Both the position numbers and the translations under genes were made by a program. Positions 1 to 8,537 of a stretch of 59,833 nucleotides of DNA are shown here, in pieces. A model generated the notes under the pieces. The model did not search any database. It was not told where the DNA came from and saw nothing but the letters and a program-made list of their open reading frames with translations. Numbering within the stretch: the stretch's first letter is position 1; each line of letters starts with the position of its first letter. Origin of the DNA: Alphaproteobacteria bacterium (lineage in GTDB: Bacteria > Pseudomonadota > Alphaproteobacteria > Micavibrionales > Micavibrionaceae); assembly GCA_017302165.1 (NCBI GenBank), contig JAFLCW010000004.1, positions 1-59,833 on the forward strand, given 5' to 3'.

Positions 1-1
1 C

Positions 2-1102
2 CTGATGGAGTTTTTTTCGTATTTGCAGGTGCCCACCGTGCCCTCCGGCGTCTCTTTTAGCGTGTCTGCCGGGCGCGGAAAACTGGAATATACGATTGAT
101 GATTTATATGTTCATAAAAAAAATCATCTCAATCGTGATTTTATTTTAATGGTACGTGAAATGAAACGGTTTCACCATGAAGCTCCTCAATGGTTAGAGC
201 GTAAAGAACCCAACATGAGTTTGGGGATGTATCTCAAGAACAATAAATATTCAGAAGGATTTATTCGGGATTATATTTTGCCCGTAACGGCCAGTATGTG
301 GAATATCGGCGCCACTGAAATTCGCAAAATGCCAGCGCGTCATGTGTTTCGTGCCATGAAACTCCATGGCTTTCTAATGCCTAAAGATCAACAGGAGTGG
401 TTATCCGTTGAGCACGGCACGCAAACTTATACGGCCAAGCTGGCGGAGGTTTTAAAGGATAATATTTATACCGATACCGCCATCCTGTCCGTCTATCGCC
501 GTAAAACAGGCATTGAGACATCGGATAAACGGGGCAATATCGGCCATTTTGACAAAATCATTTTTGCCTGTGGAGCAGATCAATCGCGTCGGTTGCTTCA
601 AGATGCCACAGATCAGGAAAAATCAATGTTGGAATCTGTGCCGTATATTTTATCCAAGGCCTACCTGCATCAGGATAAAACATTTATGCCTCAGGATATG
701 TCGGCTTGGCGGGGTGGGAATTATCTTCACTCGACACGTGATGGAAAAATATGTGTGACATATCATCTCAACAAGCTCCAACCTTGGCTTGGACAGGATA
801 AGAAAAATAATTATTTCCTGACATTAAACCCACCCCGGGAACCCAAGCATATATTAAAAGAAATCACTTATTCTCACCCAGCTTATTCCGGGGAGACCCT
901 AAAAGGATGGAAATTACTTAAATCCATTCAAGGTAAACTCAATACTTTTTACTGCGGCGCCTGGACAGGCATGGGGTTTCACGAAGACGCGCTGGTTTCC
1001 GGTTTGACCGTGGCCGAATTAATCGGCCCCCATACGCGCCCATGGTCTGCCCCCAATGTCTCTCTCGCGGCCAATAACTGCATCCCTGAGGTCACCTCAT
1101 GA
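2..1102 (+). CDS. FAD-dependent amine-oxidase-like oxidoreductase, 5' end cut by window
   Basis: The frame is open to the left edge, so the N-terminus, including the expected GxGxxG FAD-binding loop, lies outside the window. What remains (about 365 residues) resembles the COG2907 group of predicted NAD/FAD-binding proteins: a middle part with a helical substrate-domain look, and a C-terminal FAD-contact segment reading YCGAWTGMGFHEDAL followed by GLTVAEL. COG2907 proteins often sit beside a DUF1365 protein and a cyclopropane-fatty-acid-type methyltransferase and are thought to act on membrane lipids; the upstream genes are not visible, so that role is inference. It overlaps the next gene by four bases (ATGA), suggesting translational coupling. 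Oxidoreductase class is fairly sure, substrate unknown. Confidence 0.75.
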   Translation: MMEFFSYLQVPTVPSGVSFSVSAGRGKLEYTIDDLYVHKKNHLNRDFILMVREMKRFHHEAPQWLERKEPNMSLGMYLKNNKYSEGFIRDYILPVTASMWNIGATEIRKMPARHVFRAMKLHGFLMPKDQQEWLSVEHGTQTYTAKLAEVLKDNIYTDTAILSVYRRKTGIETSDKRGNIGHFDKIIFACGADQSRRLLQDATDQEKSMLESVPYILSKAYLHQDKTFMPQDMSAWRGGNYLHSTRDGKICVTYHLNKLQPWLGQDKKNNYFLTLNPPREPKHILKEITYSHPAYSGETLKGWKLLKSIQGKLNTFYCGAWTGMGFHEDALVSGLTVAELIGPHTRPWSAPNVSLAANNCIPEVTS

Positions 1103-2001
1103 AAATTCGTCCTCCCGCCCTCAAACATGGCGATACAATTGGTGTCATGGCCACATCCTGTTGGCTTGAAGAATCGGATGTTCTTGCCGCAAAATCCTAT
1201 ATCGAATCTCTTGGATATAAGATTTACATTCACCCGCAAACCTTGTGTCGTCACCATCAATCCGCTGGTACAGCTTCAGAAAAAATTGATGCGTTGCATG
1301 ATTTATATAGAAACAAAAACATACGAGCCATAATCGGTGCACGAGGAGGCAACCGAGCCATTACCATGATGAATGGGATCGACTACGACCTCATTATCAA
1401 TAACCCTAAAATCTTCATGGGATATAGCGATATGACCATATTATTAAATGGTATCTTCGCCAGAACAGGAATGATTACCTACCACGGCCCCTTGTTTCGC
1501 GAACTGCCAAAACGAAAAGAAATGCCTCAAATTTTATCCATACTGTCTGGCAAAGAAAAAACGATAGTCTTAACAGGTGCAAACATCTTTCGTTCAGGTG
1601 ATGCCGAAGGGACGCTAATTGGCGGTAATCTAAGTGTGTTTCAAACACTCTTAGGCACGCCTAACCTTCCCGATATGAGGAATGCAATTTTATTTATTGA
1701 GGATGTTGGCGATCATCTAAGCCGTTATGACCGCATGTTAGGTCATTTAAAGATGGCAGGAATACTCAATAAGATATCTGGATTAATAGTCGGCAGTTTT
1801 ACTGAAGTTGAAGATGACAAAGATCGCCCCTTTGGATTCACGATGGAAGATATCATCCGTGAACACACAGCAGGGTTGGATATACCCATTCTCATGAATG
1901 CGCCCTTTGGCCACGGCGATGATCTCCCCGTGTTTCCTGTGGGTGCGCACGTGAGGCTCTCAGGAACAACGCTTACCCTCTTAGATACTTACTTATCCTA
2001 A
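1099..2001 (+). CDS. ldcA: LD-carboxypeptidase (peptidase S66)
   Basis: S66 serine peptidase that removes the terminal D-Ala from tetrapeptide stems during peptidoglycan recycling, normally cytoplasmic. At 300 residues it has usual family length. The nucleophile Ser110 lies in GYSDMT, preceded by the GxRGG-type loop at 80-84. The partners of the Ser-Glu-His triad are Glu201 in FIEDVG and His272 in PFGHGDDLP. No signal peptide is seen, which fits a recycling enzyme. It starts inside the last codons of the oxidoreductase (ATGA overlap), so the two are probably co-transcribed, though no functional link between them is evident. Confidence 0.9.
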   Translation: MKIRPPALKHGDTIGVMATSCWLEESDVLAAKSYIESLGYKIYIHPQTLCRHHQSAGTASEKIDALHDLYRNKNIRAIIGARGGNRAITMMNGIDYDLIINNPKIFMGYSDMTILLNGIFARTGMITYHGPLFRELPKRKEMPQILSILSGKEKTIVLTGANIFRSGDAEGTLIGGNLSVFQTLLGTPNLPDMRNAILFIEDVGDHLSRYDRMLGHLKMAGILNKISGLIVGSFTEVEDDKDRPFGFTMEDIIREHTAGLDIPILMNAPFGHGDDLPVFPVGAHVRLSGTTLTLLDTYLS

Positions 2002-2055
2002 AATATCTTAGAAAAATCATTGCACTCAGCGTAAAAATCGGCCAGATAAAACGCC

Positions 2056-2394
2056 ATGACCTTTGTTGTGACCGATGTCTGTATCAAGTGTAAATACACG
2101 GATTGTGTGGAAGTCTGCCCCGTAGATTGTTTTTACGAGGGGGAAAACATGCTGGTCATTCACCCGGATGAATGTATCGATTGCGGGGTCTGCGAGCCGG
2201 AATGCCCCGTGGAAGCCATCATCCCGGACACCGACAAACGCGCCGAGGCCTTTTTGGAACTGAACCGGGAATATGCGACGAAATGGCCGGTCATCACAAA
2301 AGCTAAGCCTCCCCTGCCCGAGGCGCAGAAGTTTAAAGACAAGAAAAACAAATTAAATGAAGACTTTAGCCCCCTTCCCGGAAGTGGTGACTGA
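2056..2394 (+). CDS. fdxA: 7Fe (3Fe-4S/4Fe-4S) ferredoxin FdxA
   Basis: Small soluble electron carrier of 112 residues. Cysteines at 9, 12, 17, 21 and 25 make the N-terminal cluster region with the seven-iron spacing, and [12 protein letters not shown] (Cys40, 43, 46, 50) makes the second cluster motif. The C-terminal tail of about 50 residues, rich in Lys, Glu and Pro, is typical of alphaproteobacterial FdxA. It stands alone, followed by an A+T-rich intergenic stretch with a good promoter for the next gene. FdxA commonly neighbours CarD in alphaproteobacteria. The redox partner cannot be told from sequence. Confidence 0.93.
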   Translation: MTFVVTDVCIKCKYTDCVEVCPVDCFYEGENMLVIHPDECIDCGVCEPECPVEAIIPDTDKRAEAFLELNREYATKWPVITKAKPPLPEAQKFKDKKNKLNEDFSPLPGSGD

Positions 2395-2426
2395 AGAAAT
2401 AATATTCATAATCATTAAAATCATAG

Positions 2427-2455
2427 TTGAAAATTAACGAATTTTTAAGTATACT
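2427..2455 (+). promoter_or_regulatory. Candidate sigma-70 promoter for carD
   Basis: TTGAAA at 2427-2432 and TATACT at 2450-2455 are separated by 17 bases, close to consensus in both boxes. Predicted transcription would begin near 2462, leaving a leader of about 200 bases before the CarD start at 2666. No open frame on the plus strand explains this leader. Confidence 0.6.
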
Positions 2456-2665
2456 GTCTTCCTATCGGTGAGACAGATAACGGTATAGATTGGGTGAAAA
2501 AAGACGCCAACGTCTTGAAATATCATCTTTTTATAATAAATACATATCGGATTTTGATATCCTCGACTGATAATAATACGTAAAAGTGCATTAGATTTTT
2601 CTGATGGACAGGGAAGTTTTCGAATAAAAGTTAACAATAACCAGAAAAGAGGAAGGTAACAGACG

Positions 2666-3199
2666 ATGGCTGACAATGATAATTTCCGTAAAGGTGAATA
2701 TGTTGTGTACCCTGCCCATGGTGTAGGCATGATCGAAGGGGTAGAAACGGCGGTCATTTCCGGGATGGAAGTGAAGCTGTATGCTATCACGTTCGAAAAA
2801 GACCGCATGCGTCTCAAAATTCCCGTGAAAAAAGCGCAGACCTCTGGCTTACGCCGCCTGTCCTCTACCTCCCGAATCAAAGATGCCATCAAAACTTTGA
2901 AAGGCCGCGCCCGCATCCGCAGAACCATGTGGTCTCGCCGGGCGCAGGAATATGAAACCAAGATCAATTCCGGTGACCCGATTGCGATTGCCGAAGTTTT
3001 GCGTGACCTGAAGCGGAGCAACGATGACAGCGAGCAATCTTACAGCGAGCGTCAGATTTACCAATCCGCCCTTGAGCGTTTGGCACGTGAAATCGCGGTA
3101 GTTGAACAACTGACCGAAGATAAAGCCGCGGCCAAGGTAGAAAAGGCCATGGGCATGGAAAAGAAAAAGCCGGCGAACGACGATAAGCAAGCCGCTTAA
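2666..3199 (+). CDS. carD: CarD/CdnL-family RNA polymerase-binding regulator
   Basis: Transcription factor of 177 residues that binds the RNA polymerase beta subunit and stabilises open complexes, mainly at rRNA and housekeeping promoters. The N-terminal Tudor-like RNAP-interaction domain starts with FRKGEYVVYPAHGVG, and the helical C-terminal DNA-binding domain follows from about residue 65. The Lys/Ala-rich tail ends near residue 177. A clear GGAAGG Shine-Dalgarno precedes the ATG. It is monocistronic, with its own near-consensus promoter and a strong terminator, next to fdxA and rpoH. Confidence 0.93.
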   Translation: MADNDNFRKGEYVVYPAHGVGMIEGVETAVISGMEVKLYAITFEKDRMRLKIPVKKAQTSGLRRLSSTSRIKDAIKTLKGRARIRRTMWSRRAQEYETKINSGDPIAIAEVLRDLKRSNDDSEQSYSERQIYQSALERLAREIAVVEQLTEDKAAAKVEKAMGMEKKKPANDDKQAA

Positions 3200-3224
3200 T
3201 ATTTTAACCTCCTCGTTTGATCAA

Positions 3225-3255
3225 AAGAGGCATCCCCCGGGGTGCCTCTTTTTTT
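3225..3255 (+). terminator. Rho-independent terminator of carD
   Basis: Inverted repeat AGAGGCA...TGCCTCT (3225-3248) with a G+C-rich core of C and G runs, followed directly by a run of seven to eight T. Confidence 0.9.
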
Positions 3256-3366
3256 GCCTGATAATTATAGAGTTATGAATATTAATTTTTCTGTATTCCC
3301 TCTGTAACTTCTGTATCCGTCACCCGAATCTAATCAAGTAGACACCGTCAACAAAGGATACATTCC

Positions 3367-4251
3367 ATGGCTCATATCGATGACGTGACCACCCAAAGAT
3401 CAAATTCGACATTTGTTCGTTCCGCGATGAATGAACCTTTGCTGGAAAAGTCCCATGAACTTGCGCTGGCGCGTCGCTGGCGGGAACAGGATGATCAGAA
3501 GGCTCTACATGAGCTGGTGCGTTCCTATACACGCCTTGTGATCTCTATTGCAAATAAATATAAAAACTATGGGCTTCCCATCGGGGATCTTATTCAGGAA
3601 GGCAATATCGGATTGATGGAAGCCGCAAAACGGTTTGAACCTGCGCGCGATCTGCGTTTTTCCACGTATGCCATGTGGTGGATTCGTTCCTGCATTCAGG
3701 ATTACATCTTGAGAAACTGGTCGATCGTCAGAACAGGCACAACATCGGCACAAAAATCGCTATTTTTTAATTTGCGTCGATTACGGGCAAAAATTGAAGG
3801 CAAAAACGGACAATCCGGATTATCGGAACAAGACCGTGTCGAAATTGCCAATAATCTGGGCGTGGGTTTACGCGACGTCAAAGACATGGAAATCCGGCTA
3901 TCGTCGGGGGATCAATCCCTCAACACCCCCGTCGGCGAAGAGGGCGATATGGAGTTGATGGGGCTTCTGCCCGATGACCGTCCGAACCCTGAAGACATTG
4001 TCATGGGGTACCGGGACTCCAAAACACGTTCTCAGTGGCTCTCACAAGCGCTTCAAACATTGTCTGACCGGGAACAATTCATCATCCGGGAACGTCACTT
4101 AAGTTATGATCCCGTGACGTTGGAGGATTTGGGTAAAGATCTGGGCATATCCAAAGAACGGGTTCGCCAGCTCGAATCACGTGCCATGGACAAGTTGAAA
4201 GTCTCTCTCTCCGCGCAATCACCGGACATTTCTGCGCTGTTTGCCGCCTAA
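3367..4251 (+). CDS. rpoH: RNA polymerase sigma-32 factor RpoH
   Basis: Heat-shock sigma factor of 294 residues. Region 2 contains DLIQEGNIGLMEAAKRFEP, then FSTYAMWWIR, the -10 recognition helix. The RpoH-box QKSLFFNLRRLR sits around residues 136-147 and separates this family from RpoD. Region 4 ends with DLGKDLGISKERVRQLESRA, the -35 recognition helix. AAAGGA lies 7 bases upstream of the chosen ATG. The gene is alone between carD and the tad-like genes and has its own terminator. Alphaproteobacteria often carry more than one RpoH; which paralogue this is cannot be decided here. Confidence 0.95.
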   Translation: MAHIDDVTTQRSNSTFVRSAMNEPLLEKSHELALARRWREQDDQKALHELVRSYTRLVISIANKYKNYGLPIGDLIQEGNIGLMEAAKRFEPARDLRFSTYAMWWIRSCIQDYILRNWSIVRTGTTSAQKSLFFNLRRLRAKIEGKNGQSGLSEQDRVEIANNLGVGLRDVKDMEIRLSSGDQSLNTPVGEEGDMELMGLLPDDRPNPEDIVMGYRDSKTRSQWLSQALQTLSDREQFIIRERHLSYDPVTLEDLGKDLGISKERVRQLESRAMDKLKVSLSAQSPDISALFAA

Positions 4252-4275
4252 AGATACACCCTCAAACTGATATGA

Positions 4276-4310
4276 CAGGCCAAAACCCCAGGGTTTTGGC
4301 CTGTTTTGTT
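4276..4310 (+). terminator. Rho-independent terminator of rpoH
   Basis: Stem CAGGCCAAAACCC / GGGTTTTGGCCTG (4276-4303) followed by TTTTG; it lies 25 bases after the stop codon. Confidence 0.88.
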
Positions 4311-4405
4311 TCAAATTTTAGATATCGGCTTTTTATCTATTTTTAACTCCACACAAACCCCTAAGGCTTTATACTCAAAAGAAAAAGCCTTTTTGGGGTG
4401 CCCCT

Positions 4406-4927
4406 ATGCTTTTAAGGTATGTGAAAGATGAACACGGTGCCACGGCTGTGGAATTCAGCCTTGTGGTGACACCCTTTATCTTCATGGTCATTGGAATCAT
4501 TGAAATGGCGTTGATGTTCACCTCTCAAAGCTTGCTTGAGGCCTCCTCAAGCATGGCCGCTCGCCAAATCAGAACTGGTGAAATCCAAATCGCCGGCGGC
4601 AATGAAGAACAAGCCTTCCGTGACCAACTTTGCGCGATGTCGGACATTCTGATCCCCTGCCCTGAGATTCAGTTTCAAGTGATCAATGTAGATAGTTTTC
4701 AGGAAGCCGAAGATTTCCCGCCCCCCACATTCGACGAAGATGGCAATCTTGAAAACCAAACCTTTGATCCCGGTGAGTCTGAAGACATTGTTATGATACG
4801 CGTAGCCTATCGATACCCAATTACAACACCCATGATGGCACCTTTTCTGAATAACGACGGCGCGGGAAACCGGTTGATGTTATCAACTATCGTCATGCAA
4901 AACGAACCGTATCAGTGGGGCGGATAA
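4406..4927 (+). CDS. tadE: TadE-like pseudopilin
   Basis: Minor pseudopilin of the Tad/Flp secretion class, 173 residues. The N-terminus carries DEHGATAVEFSLVVTPFIF, with the GxTxVEF type cleavage context and a single hydrophobic helix (about residues 12-40), as expected for processing by the TadV prepilin peptidase. The rest is a soluble periplasmic domain with a pair of cysteines near residues 74 and 82. It opens a three-gene cluster with a second TadE-type gene and a TadG-type gene; its stop overlaps the next start (TAATG). No other tad genes (ATPase, secretin) are in the window. Confidence 0.85.
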   Translation: MLLRYVKDEHGATAVEFSLVVTPFIFMVIGIIEMALMFTSQSLLEASSSMAARQIRTGEIQIAGGNEEQAFRDQLCAMSDILIPCPEIQFQVINVDSFQEAEDFPPPTFDEDGNLENQTFDPGESEDIVMIRVAYRYPITTPMMAPFLNNDGAGNRLMLSTIVMQNEPYQWGG

Positions 4928-5481
4928 TGTTCGTGATGGATATGTACCATATTCAAAAATCATTATTTCTGGGCTGGCTCCGGGAAGAAAAAGGCGTGGC
5001 CGTCACAGAAATGGCGCTACTTTTCCCCTTGCTCATCAGCATTATGATGGGGGTGTATGATTTGGGACAGGGTATAATTGTCAACCATAAGACGATCAAC
5101 GCTTCGCAGATTATCGGGGATTTGATTACCCGCAACCAGAACCTGACCTTCGCGGAAGTTGAAGATATCGTCAATGCGGGACAAATGGCGTATGCCCCCT
5201 ATCCATCGGCCCCGATGGGATATGATATCATTAGCGTAGAATTTGACCCGGCCGGGATTCCGGTCGTGTTATGGCGGGTAACCGATAACATGGCCCCCAA
5301 TGCCACGGTACTGGCCAGTTTAACTGATTTGGCGGAACCCGGTGAAGGATTGGTCATCGTCAGCGTTGCCTATGCGTATGTTCCTTTTTTCAGCAACTTC
5401 ATCATTGATCAGTTTGATATGATGGAAGTCTCCTTTCTGAGGGGGAGACGAAGTGCTGTGGTTGCCTGTGCCGATTGTTAA
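4927..5481 (+). CDS. Second TadE/TadG-like pseudopilin
   Basis: Protein of about 184 residues with LREEKGVAVTEMALLFPLLI, the same GxAxxE-plus-hydrophobic-helix signature as its neighbour, then a 130-residue exported domain ending in VVACADC. An in-frame GTG lies 12 bases further upstream, but the ATG at 4927 overlaps the tadE stop and another ATG at 4936 is also possible. Role inferred: minor pilin or assembly protein of a Flp-type pilus. It pairs with the genes on both sides in one transcription unit. Confidence 0.8.
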   Translation: MFVMDMYHIQKSLFLGWLREEKGVAVTEMALLFPLLISIMMGVYDLGQGIIVNHKTINASQIIGDLITRNQNLTFAEVEDIVNAGQMAYAPYPSAPMGYDIISVEFDPAGIPVVLWRVTDNMAPNATVLASLTDLAEPGEGLVIVSVAYAYVPFFSNFIIDQFDMMEVSFLRGRRSAVVACADC

Positions 5482-5505
5482 AAAAAGAAAAATCAGAGGT
5501 ACCCG

Positions 5506-7059
5506 ATGAGACATGTTTTACATCAATATTTGCGGCAAACAGTGGGAGTTGTGGCCGTTGCCTTTGGACTAATGATCCCTGTCATCATCAGCGCCGCCGG
5601 GGTGTCAATTGATATCTCGCAAGCCTATCTGGTACGGGAACGTTTATCCCATGCGCTTGACGCCGCCGCGCTGGCCGCGGCCGCTTCTTCGGCTGACACC
5701 GAAGAAGAAATCGAAGCCAAGGTCGATGATTTTATTGCGGCGAATTACCCTCCCGATAAAGTCGGATACACGCTGGATGTCGATGTGGATATCAACGGAA
5801 GTGAACTCACTGTCAACGGAACCGCTAGGCTGGATACCAGTTTTATGCGTATTGTCGGCATTGAAACCGTGGATGTCGCCAGTAGTACGGTTGTCCAACG
5901 CGAAGTCAGCGGGATCGAGGTTGTCCTGGTTCTGGATAACACGGGATCAATGGCGAGCAATAACAATATTGTCTCTTTGAAACAAGCCGCGACAGATTTC
6001 ATCAATATCATGTTTGATGAAACGACGGATCCTAATCTGGTGCGCATTGGCCTTGTCCCCTATAGCAATTCCGTACGCGTCGGTGGATATGGCTTGGGAT
6101 TAAACCCAAATGGAACGATGTACGGGGATGGTGTCCCCTTTGTCACCTTACCGCCGAGCGTCACTTATACAACGACACGCGCCAGTTATAATTGGTATGG
6201 ATGCGTGGTAGAACACCGGGCGTCTGGATATCAACCCACAGCAACCCATGTCACAAATTCCAAAGGTCAGCTCTGGCGGTTTAGCGGCAACTGGGCGGGA
6301 CACGGCTGGAATGCGGCGTCAACGACCAACGATCCCTACCCAGACGATACCTATGATTCTTATACCGGACCTTGGGATATTTATTATTTCGGCAAAGTCA
6401 TCAGCAGTGGCCAGAATTGCGGCAGTGGTGGTTACAGCAGTAGTTCACGTTGCACATCGTGTCTGGGCAGTAGCAGTTCTTGTAACCAGAGTTATTGTTT
6501 TTGCTGGAAATCCACCTCAACATCCGCAGGTAACGAGGGATGTCCCTATGCGATGGTACAGCCTTTGACCAGTGATAGAACTCTTCTGCTCTCCCAGGTT
6601 GAACCTAGTGATGCAAATGACATGATCCCGGATGGTAACACACTGGGGAATATCGGCATGGTGTGGGGGTATCGGATGATTTCCCCAGAACGCCCCTTTA
6701 TCGAAGGCCGCCCATGGGGTGATGAAAATTGGCGCAAGGTCATCATTCTGATGACGGACGGAGATAACACCTTAAACGGCACCTACTCCTCGTACTGGTT
6801 TGCCAATAAAGATAACATGAACGTCACAAAATTAAATCAACGCATGGAAGAAACCTGTACCTCGTTTAAAAACAGAGATCCTAATAACCTTGTTTATACC
6901 GTTACCTTTACGTCCGGAATTAACGAAGATACAAAAGGATATTATCGTAGATGCGCGACCGACGAAGAAAAATATTATGATGCCCCCACACAAGAAGAAT
7001 TGGTGGACGTTTTCCGCAAAATCGCGCGGGAATTAAGTAATCTTAGAATTAAACAATAA
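5506..7059 (+). CDS. tadG: TadG-like pilus assembly protein with von Willebrand A domain and Cys-rich insert
   Basis: 517 residues. The N-terminal membrane helix (about 12-35) is followed by the TadG marker LSHALDAAALAAA. A vWA domain starts near residue 137: LVLDNTGSM (Asp144, Thr146, Ser148) is the MIDAS metal motif, and IILMTDGDN is the later strand-loop. Between them, from about residue 230 to 350, is an unusual insert rich in Ser, Gly, Tyr, Trp and Cys, with at least eight cysteines in about 120 residues. TadG proteins anchor or present surface pili; the insert suggests a disulfide-stabilised surface module. The gene ends two bases from the convergent M48 gene. Confidence 0.85.
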   Translation: MRHVLHQYLRQTVGVVAVAFGLMIPVIISAAGVSIDISQAYLVRERLSHALDAAALAAAASSADTEEEIEAKVDDFIAANYPPDKVGYTLDVDVDINGSELTVNGTARLDTSFMRIVGIETVDVASSTVVQREVSGIEVVLVLDNTGSMASNNNIVSLKQAATDFINIMFDETTDPNLVRIGLVPYSNSVRVGGYGLGLNPNGTMYGDGVPFVTLPPSVTYTTTRASYNWYGCVVEHRASGYQPTATHVTNSKGQLWRFSGNWAGHGWNAASTTNDPYPDDTYDSYTGPWDIYYFGKVISSGQNCGSGGYSSSSRCTSCLGSSSSCNQSYCFCWKSTSTSAGNEGCPYAMVQPLTSDRTLLLSQVEPSDANDMIPDGNTLGNIGMVWGYRMISPERPFIEGRPWGDENWRKVIILMTDGDNTLNGTYSSYWFANKDNMNVTKLNQRMEETCTSFKNRDPNNLVYTVTFTSGINEDTKGYYRRCATDEEKYYDAPTQEELVDVFRKIARELSNLRIKQ

Positions 7060-7061
7060 GA

Positions 7062-8537
7062 TTAATTGGACACAATCTTATACATGCGTCCGGTAACCAA
7101 TGGTTCTCCGCCCATAAGCCCGTTTAAAACCCTGAATTGTTCTTCACGGAAACTGGGCACGGCCATTTGCGCCCCTAATGAAGCCACCGTATCACCCGGC
7201 TTCGCCGGGACAAGGGCGATATGCGGCGGCTTCAGGCTATTTTTTTCACTCTCTGAAAGCCGGCGTAAGCTATAGGTTGTTCGCTTCAGGCCATCCACAA
7301 CCTGTTTAGGGGAATTAGGGGGTATGGCCATTTGAAAACGGAAAAATTGACCGGGTTGCCATTCGACGGCCACCACACGAATTGTGGCGGGTTTGCCGTT
7401 GACGGTGCCTGAAAAGCCAGCCGTAGCGGCGCGCATCCCGTTGACGGTAATGGATTCAGGCTGATCGACCGGTTCGTTTTTAAGCCACACTTCACGCAGG
7501 AAACTGAGCGGATCCCTGCCCGATTTGTCCCCGACCGCATCAAACATAAACACTGTCCCGTTATCCCGGCTAACGGCTAAAACTTTACTTGGTGTGTTTT
7601 CAACATTATAGCCCGAGGGAATATCAAACGCGAAACCGATTTTAGGATGATAAAACGTATTATTTTTAACAAACCCCTGATCCGGGCTGTCGCCATAAAT
7701 CAATCCCTTCACCGCCACCAGATGATTTTCGCGCAAGACTTTATAATTCGCCTTAGGGTATGTGGCCGCCACCGCCGTCGCTTGCGTCACACGCTCCGCC
7801 GTGACCGGGTGCGTGGAAAAATAACTGGGCATCTGGCTATCTCTACCGGCGATACGCGCATCGAGTTTGCTTTGGGCATCCAAAGATTTCAAAAAACTCG
7901 CCATGGCATACGGGTCATACCCGGCACGGGTCAGATACCGTACGCCCAACTCATCAGCTTGAGTTTCTTGTCCACGGGAATAAGATTTAATCAATAAATC
8001 AGATCCCACATTGGCGGCTTGTGCCACGCCGGAACTTCCCGTAGCGGCGCCTAATACCGCCGCACCCAAACCGACTAAAAATCCCTGTGAGGCACGTTCT
8101 GCTGAATGTCTGGCCGTGATATGTGCGATTTCATGACCTAAAACGCCCGCAACATCGGCCTCGGTATTCGCCAATGCCAATAATCCACGTGTCACATAAA
8201 TATATCCGCCTGGAATGGCAAAAGCATTCACGTCCGGTGAATCGATGACATAGAATTTATATTGAACATCTGAGCGCTCTGTATTGGCGGCCACACGCCG
8301 GCCGATATCGGCCACATAGTTCGCCACCGGGCCAGAAATAAAACCGCCGAATGCTTTTTCAACTTTCTGGTGTTCCTGCGCCCCCACAGATGCCTCTTGG
8401 GATGCTGGCAACAAGGCCGTGAATTGCTGTTCACCTGTCGCGGGATTGGTCGAACACCCGGCCAAAGAACAAAGTGATAGAAAGATGACAAGGAACTTGC
8501 CAACGGGTGCAATTTTCGTCCACTCTGTGTATCTCAT
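7062..8537 (-). CDS. M48-family zinc metalloprotease lipoprotein (BepA-like)
   Basis: 491 residues. The N-terminal signal ends in a lipobox SLAGC with Cys28, so the protein is predicted to be a lipoprotein. The catalytic motif HEIAH is at 135-139 and the third ligand Glu191 in ETQADELG. The central domain has the STHPVTAERV segment usual for BepA/LoiP-type proteases, which act on outer-membrane protein assembly or cell-wall quality control. The C-terminal region from about 285 differs from E. coli BepA (no clear TPR array) and ends with a LysM-like segment. A Shine-Dalgarno AGGA lies 8 bases before the ATG. The start codon overlaps that of the divergent nuclease-like gene. Confidence 0.88.
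   Translation of the reverse strand: MRYTEWTKIAPVGKFLVIFLSLCSLAGCSTNPATGEQQFTALLPASQEASVGAQEHQKVEKAFGGFISGPVANYVADIGRRVAANTERSDVQYKFYVIDSPDVNAFAIPGGYIYVTRGLLALANTEADVAGVLGHEIAHITARHSAERASQGFLVGLGAAVLGAATGSSGVAQAANVGSDLLIKSYSRGQETQADELGVRYLTRAGYDPYAMASFLKSLDAQSKLDARIAGRDSQMPSYFSTHPVTAERVTQATAVAATYPKANYKVLRENHLVAVKGLIYGDSPDQGFVKNNTFYHPKIGFAFDIPSGYNVENTPSKVLAVSRDNGTVFMFDAVGDKSGRDPLSFLREVWLKNEPVDQPESITVNGMRAATAGFSGTVNGKPATIRVVAVEWQPGQFFRFQMAIPPNSPKQVVDGLKRTTYSLRRLSESEKNSLKPPHIALVPAKPGDTVASLGAQMAVPSFREEQFRVLNGLMGGEPLVTGRMYKIVSN

Noticed and set aside
2434..3021. A 195-codon minus-strand frame across the carD promoter
   Set aside because: It runs through the carD promoter and the first half of carD and resembles no protein family.
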